Shown here: positions 51,001 through 62,150 of the stretch, one piece after another
How the letters are laid out: each line of letters opens with the position of its first letter
How positions within the stretch are numbered: position 1 is the stretch's first letter
NCBI GenBank assembly: GCA_037833965.1
Contig: AP031352.1
Location: 7,048,501 to 7,112,500, forward strand
Reading direction: 5' to 3'
DNA length: 64,000 nucleotides
Source: Marchantia polymorpha subsp. ruderalis
Lineage: Eukaryota; Streptophyta; Marchantiopsida; Marchantiales; Marchantiaceae
The notes under the pieces: generated by a model
Databases searched by the model: none
The model's input: only the letters and a program-made list of their open reading frames with translations
What the model was told of the DNA's origin: nothing
Program-made: the position numbers and the translations under genes

Positions 51001-53729
51001 GGAAATGTGAATTTGAAGTTGATGTATGTTGGCATGACTGAATTTCGATGGCAGAAATTGGTTCTAAACTATTTTCTTACAATGGAGTGGGGAAGAAAAT
51101 TTTTCTTCCGTATTCTTTGAGAGCTTAATACTGCAGATGCATTGTGGTATGAAATGTAATAAAGTTCTAGATGAGCGGAAAGAGTTACATCTTTGCTTTG
51201 ATCACAGATGACAAATTTTTGCACATGCTTTCATTTCGTATGATATGCAAGCAAGTTTTTGTTATACATTCTAGACTCATGCATATGAAAATACTAGAAC
51301 ATTTAATTTTCTTGGTTATTATCATTTTATATGTATGTGTAAACATAATCAATTAATTTGTTTGGTAGTGACTATTGGTATTTTTATTAAAACTAAAAAC
51401 TTGTTAAGATTTTTTTTCGAGTGGAATTTTTTTTAATATTATCATATAATATATTTTTTTTATTTGAGTTTTTGAACATGAACAACGAATGAGGTGAACG
51501 GCTACCTTAAAGAGTTTCATTTTGATTTTTCACCTTCTGATACGAGCATTGTTTAGTATAAAACAGTTCACGTACCGTGTTCTAAAGGTTATCAAGATCG
51601 ATAAATATGTTACTTAAGAACATTTTTTCACAGTAACAATACATCTGAAAAAAATTTACAAAGTTTGACAACAACACTTTCAGAATTGAAAAAAAACACT
51701 TGAAGTATATTTGTTCCAACTACGATCCAATGAATGCAAAATGCTATCACTTGTTAGGTGGTTTTGAACTCCCTCTTGCTATCCCAAATAATATTCATCA
51801 AATTTGATGAAAAACATATATTACACTTTATTATGTATGAGGTTATACATCATACAATTGGTACATAGAAAAAGCTTTTATACGATCTTTGCATGTAGGT
51901 TGAAATAAGGTATCATTCAGTTGTCTTGTTCATGACTGGATATATATGTACAATCGAACGTATATACACTGATTTATAATCCATGACTGAAAAAATTCCT
52001 TGAACCCTGAACACATCTCTTGGGTGCATGAGTCAAACCCAGAACTTCACAAATCTAAAGCCAAAACTTCTAGTTTCATCAGATTCGATTAGTATCACAG
52101 TATCGAGCTGGCCAGTTAAGGGGTATGCAAGTGTCATTTTTTGTAAACGTGTATCTTTATCAATTTAGACCACAATGCAAATGAGATGCAGTTCATGCTT
52201 TCTTTAATATTACCCAATTGCAGCTACTACGAGCAAATGTCTAGGGTAGCTTTGAAAACATTTGATTGAGCTAGATTGTGTTACTTATAAAGAATATGAT
52301 ACCGCTTCTTAAAAGGCAACTAGACGATCATAATTTGTTATTCACAAATCTCATTCCGAGTTTTAGAAATGTTGGAGTGTTTGAAATATATTCTTTTGTT
52401 CTATCGCACGAAGTGACAAGAACTATACTTAACTCTTTCTCGTCAGTAAATTTTGAAGGATTTTAATTGATGTAGGTCTTAAATATGAATAGAGATCGTC
52501 GAAATCTTGTGATATCAGATATGGACTCTCAAAATGAAGACTTGGGCCTCAAAAGTACGTTCGACATTGAGATTTATTAACACATGTAGTCTGCCGTTGG
52601 GCTAAAAACTCATCCAATATGTCTACAATCTCTTCTAACTTTTGTTTAATGTGTCGAACCCATCTTTTTTCACTTTGATAACCATACAATCATTTTTGTG
52701 ATTCGGAGGGTGCTAACTGGAATTGAATTCTCAGTTAGCAGTCACAATTTCCAACAGATTTTTTTTGGGGATTTGTCTTCGCGACTTGTGACTGTTTCAA
52801 TCTTTAAAATTGTTTCGAAGACGATCTATCAAGCCTTTTTGCTGGGCGATACAGGGTCAGGACACTGTGGATACTTCAGAGCGATAGTCCATAAATCTAC
52901 CTACACGAGACCAATGCAGCACGATCTACTGCAAAAGACTCAGTGGAATATCTGCGAGATGCGTTTTAGATGAAAACTAACAACATATTGATTGCACATG
53001 GTTGTCCATTCTGTTCGTATCTCAATGTGTATTGCTTCTTATCTTTGTTCGTGGATTTAAGCACCTAGAATACAACAAAATAAACAAATTGAGAACCAAA
53101 TAGGAAGAGTTGGTGTTCGTGTTAGATGCTTTGTTTAATTTCCAACATCGTTTCATCATCTGACCTCTCCTACAAGAAGAGTTGGTGAGTATGAAGAGCT
53201 TGTGATGTTCGTTCACTTCATCCATTTCCTAAATCCACGTGTAAGTGATCCCATATATCTAGAAGTTCTTGAATTTTTCCAGCTTAGCCCATGCTCACAT
53301 CACAGATCAAGGTAGAAAACGACACAATCGATGTGGATTTTCATCCAAATTTTAAGTATTTTGACCACAAAGTGGTGCAGACTCTGATGCGAAACTCGCA
53401 CAACTGCGGTTTGCGGATGTACAGATATTTTTGCTGCTCCGCTTGTAAAGATTCCTAAAATGCACAAGAGCTGGAGCTTCACTCAAGTGGCTGCTTGACT
53501 CGTCTGCACATCCCCAAAGAAAGCAAAAAGAGGCTATGCACAAGATACTTCTACCTAGAAACAAGTTTGAAGCCTAGAATACAATTTGGACACCATCACA
53601 AAAGCGTGATAATTTCCTCCTAACTGCAACGAGTGATGGAACTGGGCACGATCTAACCACGAAAGGATGAGCTTTCAGAGAAAGAGGAAAATTGTTAAGG
53701 CTAAGTGCTCCGCAGCCTTCTGTTTTCTC
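51001..53729. other. AT-rich intergenic region below the kelch gene
   Basis: AT-rich, CpG-poor sequence to about 52500, then more balanced. No gene or transposon domain recognised. Frames up to 91 codons (52698-52973, +) have no motif. The last few hundred bases before 53730 should include the kelch-gene 3' UTR. Confidence 0.5.
52712..52739. repeat. Near-perfect 28-bp palindrome
   Basis: GCTAACTG-GAATT pairs with AATTCTCAGTTAGC, with one extra base in the right arm and a single central G. Confidence 0.75.
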
Positions 53730-56700
53730 TTAGACAGGGTAAGTAGTCAAAGCGGCATTGTCATTATAAGCGTCATCTTTGAGGTAAATGTAAACATGTG
53801 GATGATCCACGTCTAGGAAAACTGCGGTGGTGTCCAGAGCTGGACACAGCACTCTGTCGATGCACGCATCAGACCCTCCGAACACGAATGTCAAACCTCC
53901 TGCCGTAGCTGCTGCTGTGCGGAATCGTGCTGTTGGGATCATGGCCTTCTCAACCCATGTATCATCAGCACCGAAGAATACCTGTAGTCGAAAGAGCAAC
54001 GAACAAGAGTCACCTGTGTCAGTTCCCAACACGTTCGCTAACCTAGAAGGAAGACAAATGCTCTGATTTGATTGTGTGACCACACAAACCTAAGTGCACA
54101 ACATTAGGTTTGTGTGGTCGAAACTAAAAACCAAACGCTTGTGTGCATGCCCCAGCAGAACCAAAAACTGGTCAATTGCCATAGGCTTCTAAGTTCGGGC
54201 TTAATCGAATACGTTTTAAGAACCCGTGCAAAAGCTCAAACTGCATGTTTAGGAAAGGTACCTCATTCGTATGTTTGGGGTACTTCAGCTTATCGTTATC
54301 TTTGTAATGACCTTCTCCACCAATCAGCAAGAGCTTACGACCCGGAAGCACTGCAACAGCCTGTGCAGGAATTACAGCGAGACAGGTAAAACTAATCAGG
54401 ATGGTCAAAATCTGCAAGCCACAGATCACGACTAGGCGATATTCTCTAGGTCTGCACTGGATTTGTACTCTCAAGGCAGCACACCAATAAACCTACACAT
54501 AGCAATGCTTGGGATTTATGATTAAAAGTTGAACAAAATACAGGGGAGCTATTTAGTGAACTTTGCCTCCGAATAATTTGAACAAACGCGTCATTCGTAA
54601 GCGGGGTTACTTTAAAGCAATCAATAAGTTCACAACTTCAATTTGGGAATCCAGAGTACTCTGGCAGTCGACAAGTGCTCCAAGTTAAATAACTTCAAAA
54701 TAAACGCACCCCATCTCCACGAGGTGTGAGAAGATCAGGCTGAGTAGTCCATTTCTGAGTGATTGGACTGAATGATTCCATTTTTGACGAGAATGGCTGA
54801 GTCTTATTGATGGTATCCTGGTTCGCAGCAACACAAAAAACTCTTGAGAAAAATACAAAAAAAAGAGCTTAGCAACATACTTACAAGGCCGTGATGAAGT
54901 TCAAAGCTGAAAGAGCGGGTATGAATGGAGGGTGTAAGCAGTTCTCCGGACGTAATACTCACGTAATAACCTCCTAGCACATAAATTTCATCTTCAAAGG
55001 CTGCACACATAAGGTCTCCTCGAGGTGTGGGCATGTCGGGGCCATACGACCATTTGTTCGTTGTAGGATCAAAAACCTGCATCTTATTCAGGTATCCATA
55101 ATTCTTGTCGTAGCCACCTACTAGATAGACCTGTCACAAAAAGTCGAACCAATTAGCAATATTTACACAAAGTGTAGATTTATTGTTGATGATTCTGCCC
55201 GCATGTCTCTTACGACGAAGCAAGCAACTGCTTGTGTCATTACCGACCCAAGGTCGACAGTCGAAAATCATTGACTTGTCAACTAGTGATTTTCGAGCCC
55301 TGATCATATTCCGACTCTAGCAACCACATGCATAACGTCAGAAAGGTGAGGATCTGCGTGCTCTGATATACTTACTGTCAAAGCATAATGCAGAGTATCA
55401 CTACCCCGGGTAGCCATGTACTGAGTCCGTAAAATCCTGACGTCGGACATCTTTTTCTAGAGTTTCGAAGTACATTGCTTCGAAATCTTACAATACTAGA
55501 ATTTTTGTGAATAACTTAAAACGCTTCTTGAAATCATCGTCCTTGCCACTTTCTACCGAAGCAATCAAATTTACACCGACTGACCTTGCCGTTGATCGCG
55601 GCAGCGCAAGGATCGCTGTGAGGTTCCAAAATGTCCGGGCCCACGAACCATTCGTTCTTTGCTATGTCATAAACGTAAAAGGCTGCTGCGAGAGAAGCGT
55701 CGACTTCAAGATCGTCCTTTCTCCCACCAACCACATATATTTTGTCTGGTATAGACGGACGGAGAGAACCACAACGGGACCCAACCTGTCAGTCAGATGT
55801 TGGCGAGAAAAACGATATATCTAATCTACAAGATGCTGAGCATTGCATGCTCAAAATCGTGTATACGTCATCTTCTTTAACTTCTTACTTTTCAGATCCA
55901 TAAAGGAAATTCTCTAGAATTTGACATGTGAATTTTTTTGCAAATATTTTCAACCCCGACTTGAAACTGTAAATGCCAGGATATGAATCATCAGCATTCG
56001 AACTTCAGTAAACCTGGGCCAAATTAATTCGACTCTGGACAAAAATAGAAAGACGAAAAGGAAGTCTTACTGTCAAGGAGAGCAGCCCCGAATCGATAGC
56101 GAGGCTCTGGGATGGGTGGCAACAGCGTATAATTGTGAAAAGTGGGATCAAATAACAAGAACTGATCAAGGACGGCACCAGACGCATTGGCTCCTCCGAT
56201 AATGTACACCACTTCTCCTACTCCAATTGCAGAATGATCGGTCAACGCCGCTGCACACAGTTGAAGCAGTGATCGTTAGTGAGAAATTCCATTTCCTAGA
56301 GATATCTATAACTGCCAATTTGTGTTTGGGGTTCAAAATTTTTTGGGGAAAACCAGTTCCACTTCCGAGTAGTGTCCATACAAATTCAAGTCCGTACAGA
56401 AGCAAACGAAACTAGTTTCCAATTTGAGGATATTTCCTCGCTAACACACAAATCTCGAAATCTCCGAGAGTAAATCAGCAATTTCTCCACGCTTAGAAAC
56501 CAGAAAGATCTCTTCGGCTTCTAAAACAGCGACTTCTCCAAATGTAGCACAACAAAGAAATCGCTATGAATTTCGGATGGTGCGGAACGGTTCAGGCAAT
56601 AGCTTCCATGCCAGTTCGGCAGATGGTGATTTCTGACTACCTTCTAAAGCTTATACAAATTTGTACGGTCTCCAAATTAATGAGATATACATTTACCACG

Positions 56701-57530
56701 AGCCGAAACAGAAAATTGTAATCTCGAATATTGGAGCTCCTGCTTAAAATGATGGTGCACTTATCTGACACGAAGGAGAAGAGCAGCGGGAAACGTGAAG
56801 CAAAAAAATTACAAGTCTTAAGTAAAACTGAGTGAGTAAGCTTCGCAGAAATCTCTTCAAAAGTGTCTGGAAACTATAGAATGCAAAAGTTACAGGTACC
56901 CACAAATTCGGATGCTTCGTAACTTGGAAAGCTACCTCACGAAACATTTTGAACATTATGGTTTGTGACAGATGAGAGTTGCAACCAGGCATCCAGTGGG
57001 TCTACGTCGTATCCAAACATGCATGGTGGGACACTCTACTTTCAAGAAAATCAAGATTCATCCAAGAATCTGAATACAATGAGGGCAGGAAGTTTCTTTC
57101 CTTTTCGGAAACACAGCCAACAAGAGACGAGACAGTGCAATTAGAAGACACAAACCAGAAACATGAGTCTGAGTTGGAGATAAAAACCTGGAAGCGGAGT
57201 TCGCGGATTCCAAAATCCGCTTCCACGGAAGAGACTGCCTCCGTAGGTGAGGCCATTGATACTACGGTCTCCGGAGTAGCTCGCAAACGTGACATTGGGA
57301 TGGGGGAGAAGACCTTGACGGTCTTTGAGTCGCCGGATTGTGCGAGCCTGCGTTCCTGCCACAATGATCAGGGCGAGAAGCACAAGAAACAGCAGCAGGA
57401 GGATAACTCCAAGAATGCGGCAATTTCGCTTCTGAGATCTTCTGATCTGCTGAAGCTCCTGGCTGAAATTCGCCAAGGCTCCATCGCCGGCATCGTTGAA
57501 GTAGGCTTTGTCCCGCCCATGCATCTCCAT
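53730..57530 (-). CDS. Type II membrane protein with six kelch repeats (At3g27220-like)
   Basis: Seven exons: 57188-57530, 56071-56250, 55585-55745, 54963-55130, 54710-54817, 54262-54360, 53730-53981; phases close to 436 aa. The start MEMHGRDKAYFNDAGDG is followed by a short cytosolic tail ending in basic residues (RRSQKRNCR) and a single membrane segment at about 39-59 (ILGVILLLLFLVLLALIIVA), so the rest should be luminal. A beta-propeller follows, marked by GG doublets YIIGGAN, YVVGGRK, YLVGGYD, YVLGGYY, LLIGGEG and FVFGGSD, with partner W/F motifs (FDPTFHNY, YDIAKNEWFVGPD, FDPTTNKWSYGPDMPTPRGD, ITQKWTTQPDLLTPRGDG, DDTWVEKAMIPTARFRTA). Exon borders tend to fall at the propeller strands. Overall layout and length fit the plant family of At3g27220/At1g51540, whose biochemical role I do not know. 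A secretory-pathway location is inferred from the signal anchor. There is no F-box or BTB domain, so it is not a ubiquitin-ligase adaptor of the usual kelch kinds. Confidence 0.93.
54078..54119. repeat. Perfect 16-bp inverted repeat, 10-nt spacer, in kelch-gene intron
   Basis: GACCACACAAACCTAA (54078-54093) and its exact reverse complement (54104-54119) around GTGCACAACA, inside the last intron (53982-54261). Confidence 0.9.
55261..55296. repeat. 10-bp inverted repeat in kelch-gene intron
   Basis: TCGAAAATCA (55261-55270) and TGATTTTCGA (55287-55296), with a smaller inverted repeat (TTGA/TCAA) in the 16-nt spacer. Lies in the intron between 55131 and 55584. Confidence 0.75.
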
Positions 57531-59800
57531 GGCTGATTCCAGCAGCAGCAGCAGCCCAGCTCTCCTTCTCTCGTCGGACTCTTCTCACGCCCTCCTATTT
57601 AAGCAGTCAGCGACCGACTGATCGAGCGAGCAAGAACGCCCGTCGTCCCCTGCCCTCCTCCTGCACTCCGCCCCGCCAGCGGACGCGCGACCAGTTCCCT
57701 CGACGCTGTCGCGCTCGTGTGCTCCAGCCGGGGCCCAGCGGCAGCAGCAGCAGTGCGCCCTCGACCCTCAGAGGAATCGCGCGTTGACGTGAGAAGTTGA
57801 TCGCCGCAAGGAACTCGACTCCGCGCCTCGGGCGGCACTTTTCGAGATCCTGTTGCACGGAGCGGCCCTTTTCATCGAGCCCTCGCCTCGTCTCGCAGCG
57901 CAGCCAAAGGATCGCGGCAACTGGAGTCTGCTACCGACACCCGTGGCTTCGACCAACATCACGCACCATCGCCGAACAGCACATTTATAGACCTGGCGCA
58001 ACCGGTTCCCCGGCGGCCGATCGCCATTTTTATAGACCTTATCTGCTGCTTGTCTTTCTCGATTCTGTTGCCAGCATGACGGGACCGCTGACAAGTGGGC
58101 GTCCTTGCCTCTCTCGCCTCTCGGCCTGCGGTCCACCTCAGGGCACCGCTTACAGGCCCCAGAAGACAGCAGGAAGTCGTCCCGTCGTCCTCCCCATCCC
58201 TCCCTCTCTCCCTCTCTCTCTCCACTTGTCTGCAAGGGGCCTCCTCTTCCGAATTTGCGCTGTCGAAGGTTCCGTTCCGTCTACAGAGCGTCCCCAATGG
58301 TTTTTGTTTCTGCTGCTGATGATGATGCCGACGACGATGAGGATGGTCCCTCGATGGAAAATATCTGCGTAAGCTTTCGAGGGGCCGGGCGGGCGAGCGG
58401 GCGGGCGGGCCCGGGGTTCTAGCGGATTTCCCGCGAGCCTATGGAGCTTTGCGTACACCAGCCCACGTGACTGGTCACTTGATGGAAATTTCTATAACGA
58501 TGAAGCTCGTCCACCATCGCTGCCGTGTTGCGAGATGAGCCCGCCCGTGGCTGGCGCTGAGCAATCCAAAATTGAGATTGTTGGGAGGCACTGTTCGGGC
58601 CAGGGATCGTGTTCTTAACTCAGCTCGATGCACAATTTTGCTTTGCGCACTCTGATACTCCCCATCCCTTCGCTGAACGCTTGCCATCCCAAAAGTGCAT
58701 TGACTTTCCTCGATCTCTACATGTACCGGTAAGTACACTTCCGTAGATCGATGGTCACGGACTCGGGAGTAATCGACCTTCGCCGTACCCAGTGGGCTCC
58801 ACCTGCAGCCGGCGAATCACCGCAGAAGTTCCCAAGTCCTCGGCTTGTCTCCCTCGATTCGGAATCTGGCTGGCATCGGTGACAGGCACCCTTTCTTCAT
58901 TTGAACAAAGTCGTCTCTACATCTCCCCGTCTTTGGTTAGGAAAATGTCGCGTTCATGTTTGATTTTCTCGTCGTTCGGTCAATCCAGATTCCGGACATC
59001 GTTTGGGAAGAATTTTTTTTGGTTCTCTTTCGGATTTGCATGCCTACGGTTTTTTTTCGCCGGTTCCGTGGACGGGTCCCATTCCAAGGTTTCGTTGGTT
59101 CGGACGGAACCCAGGAGCACCTGAGGTCGCCTCCAACACCCGCTCGCTATCTCGGGATGCACGCCGAAAGTGCACGAGGGTTGACTTGTCTTTTGTCCCG
59201 CTCGTTGTCTCTGTCCTCACCCGGAAAGCACAAGCTCTGAGCTCTGAGCCACAAATGATTGATTTGTGTTCTTTCGGCAAGGTTTGACTTCTTGCCCGAT
59301 CACTCTCTTCCCTTGACTGCTCCGTCGGGCCCTCCGTCCGACGCTTGCGTTGTTTTTTAAAGTCTGACGTCTCCAAAGCGGCTCTTGGACTCAGTTGCTG
59401 CTCACGACCTTAAAACCTCTCGAATTGCGAGAACCGGTTGGAGCTGCGCATGTGCATCGAATTCCATCCGTGATCACAGCATTACTTGTTGGATAATTAC
59501 GTGCAAACGTCGGCAATTATCCACCAAAGCCTTTGCATTCCTAGCGCTCTTTCGCTTCCTAACGATGACGTCAATTCTTGCGGCACACATAACGCTTGAA
59601 AGATCTGATCTCAGTGTATGTGCACTCTTTTCCTCCAACAATCAGACCAATACGAACTCAAGAGTGGAAGAACAACTGACCCACAACCTAAAGCTTACTC
59701 TTCTTGTCAAGGTCAGGGTCCGATCATGATTATTCTTGATGATGTGGGCCGAGGAGTTGCGGGCCTGACTTTGGTAGAAGACGTGAAGGGAAGTGGAAGA
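57531..59800 (-). promoter_or_regulatory. GC-rich, CT-tract island upstream of the kelch gene
   Basis: Strongly GC-rich from 57540 to about 58470, with CTCTCTCCCTC runs near 58200 and GGGCGGGC runs near 58390, then more moderate to 59800. It probably includes the promoter and 5' UTR. Overlapping frames on both strands (for example 57797-58372 + and 57768-58235 -) are Arg/Ser/Pro-rich and mutually exclusive, so I leave them out. No core promoter element can be placed. Confidence 0.4.
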
Positions 59801-62150
59801 ATTGTGCCTACACTGCATGGAAAGGGTTACAGCAGGCTATCCGAGGCTGAGATTACATCGGCACATTGCATGAAATGCCCGAGCTGCGAGCTGGGGACTA
59901 CGATTGCACTCCTGCTCCTGGGCTAAATTGCGATTTGAGGAATATTGGGTGGAAGGGACTTGCTCCTTGTCGCTGGTCAAGCTGACGGGTCCACTTCTCC
60001 ATCTTTCATAACGTTATCGCTATAGTCAAATGTCGATCAACTTGCACAGAAATCGAATCGTGAGCTCTGTCTGCTCATTCTCTCTAGGTCCCTTGTGCAA
60101 TTTCCGTGCAACCTTCGCGAGAACAAGCCAAGTTTTGCAGAATACAATTTTGGATAAATTAAGAACTTTAGGACCGCACGTTTTGTTCACAAGCTAGGAC
60201 TCTGAAAACTTGATTCTGTGTGGCTTCTCTCCCGTGTAGGTAAGTAATAATAGACCCTGGGTTGGCCGAGACCAGAGATGCAAGAGGAAGTTGGTTTGTC
60301 ATTCGAAAGCAAACATCTTCGTATAGAATACACACCGTAACTATTGATACCAGACACAGACTGTCGTTCGAGTTCCAGTACGGATTCGAGCACGAACGCG
60401 CACTTCAGCAAGTTACAATCCCGGTGAAACTGTCATTCTTGATAATATATCAAGAGTATTTTGAATCCAATTCTACTCTATGTAATATATACAAAGGTAC
60501 AATCGTAGACAGGTGCACAGACTACAACACAAACATCTAAACGAAGACAAAGACAGACAGAGACGAGTAAGAAACTGCTTATATTTACGGATTCTGAGAC
60601 GATAAGTAATCAGCGGAGAACGATCAAATAACACGAATGTGAAGAACAGGAATAAAGTGGCAGCATTTTCTCCTTCAAATCCGATGCAGCTTGAAACAGA
60701 ATCCAAAAGTGTATTTCATTGAAATTTAATTGAAAATCAATGACAAAATCCCCAGGTTTCTATATTTATCGGACTGGGATGCCGTAGCATGAAGTACTCA
60801 CATAAAAATATCAAAACATTGGATATTTTATCTTCTACTGGATTTCGATTTCGTCCGGCATATAATCGTGTTCGGTTACGGTCCAGATTCTTTACATTGA
60901 AAACTACAGATCTCGAGGCGAAGATGCAGTCTATGCTCGAGAGTGAAAAGACGAAAACCAGTTGTATCAGATTCTTTCTCTTCACTAGATTGAAGCAATG
61001 AAATCCACGTACCTTCCCATGATAAGGTAACGATAACTCTTATTGAAAAAGATTAAAAAATAATTTCAACCATGGTGATCATCACATGTGTGGGTGTGAC
61101 GAGCAACATGAATAGTCGTTGCAGAATATTGCCTGAGCTGCGTATGATTGTACGTGTTGCAGTCAGAAGAGCAAGATCAAGTGTGCAACCGGATGGCTCT
61201 CTTCATACCTTCACGTAGCGGGTCTTTCTGAACAAGTACATGAGTTCTCTAATTTCTTACAGGTACAGCCAGTGTACGATAGATGCTGGTACAGTGGCAA
61301 TGGCACCCATCCGATGGAGATAACGACTTCCGCTTTCTCTGCGTTTGCAAGAGGCAACATCTGCTGGCATAGCGAAGACTTTTGGTGGACAATTATTTCG
61401 TCTTTCACAATCACCCTTTGAACAGATGTCGAGACGAGCAGTCAGCTGCCAACAATTTTAGGTTCGTCGACAGTTTTTTTGCCAGAAGTGCACGTCTTTC
61501 CAGTGATCCCAAGATCTATGCTGCAGATGATCTGCATTATTTTTGAGCTATAAAAAAATAGCAATAAGAGAGATTGATGTGACTACTTGTCCGGCAACAG
61601 TTCGGTGGCTTCTGCCCTGCCGCACGAGACACGATTGTTCCAGTGCATCCTGCAAATGCTAATGCTAGCACGACAAGCCCCGGAAGCTCGATCGTTGTCG
61701 AAGCGATGTCCGTGACTCGTTTTCCTCATCAATTTGGCAGAGAAACGACAGAAGTGATTGTTCTTGGCGTTCGAAGTCACCATCGCTGCTGCATCTGCTC
61801 CAACATCGTGTACTATTAGAAGAAAAGAAGGCACATGAAGGTCATACCCCACAGTACGAGCTCTTACTCCACGGATACGCAGACCTGTAGAAATGTTCAA
61901 CATATTTCCAGAAGATTTCCAAATGGCATAAGACACAAGGTCATGCATCAAGTCGGCCTTCGAACCAAGTTCACATTCTCACTAAATAGCATGATACATT
62001 ATCCAGGAATTGGAATCTGATCTGGACTTTTCTCAGGGACCTTGTAAGCCGATTAAATACTGCAATCAATATACAAGGCCATCCATATGGAGCTGCAATG
62101 TGTTAACATTGCAGATAGACTTGCATAGACTCTTATAGATAGACTTGCAG
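59801..62150. other. Intergenic, no gene recognised
   Basis: Mixed composition falling towards AT-rich. The longest frame is 122 codons at 61583-61951 (-), beginning MMHDLVSYAIWKSSGN, with no domain. Another frame in the same DNA reads LPGLVVLALAFAGCTG, which looks like a hydrophobic secretion or anchor segment but has no upstream Met. Neither is convincing. Confidence 0.4.

Noticed and set aside
61583-61951. 122-codon minus-strand frame and an overlapping frame with a signal-peptide-like segment
   Set aside because: No Met before the hydrophobic segment, no domain, and frames compete; could not be joined into a gene.
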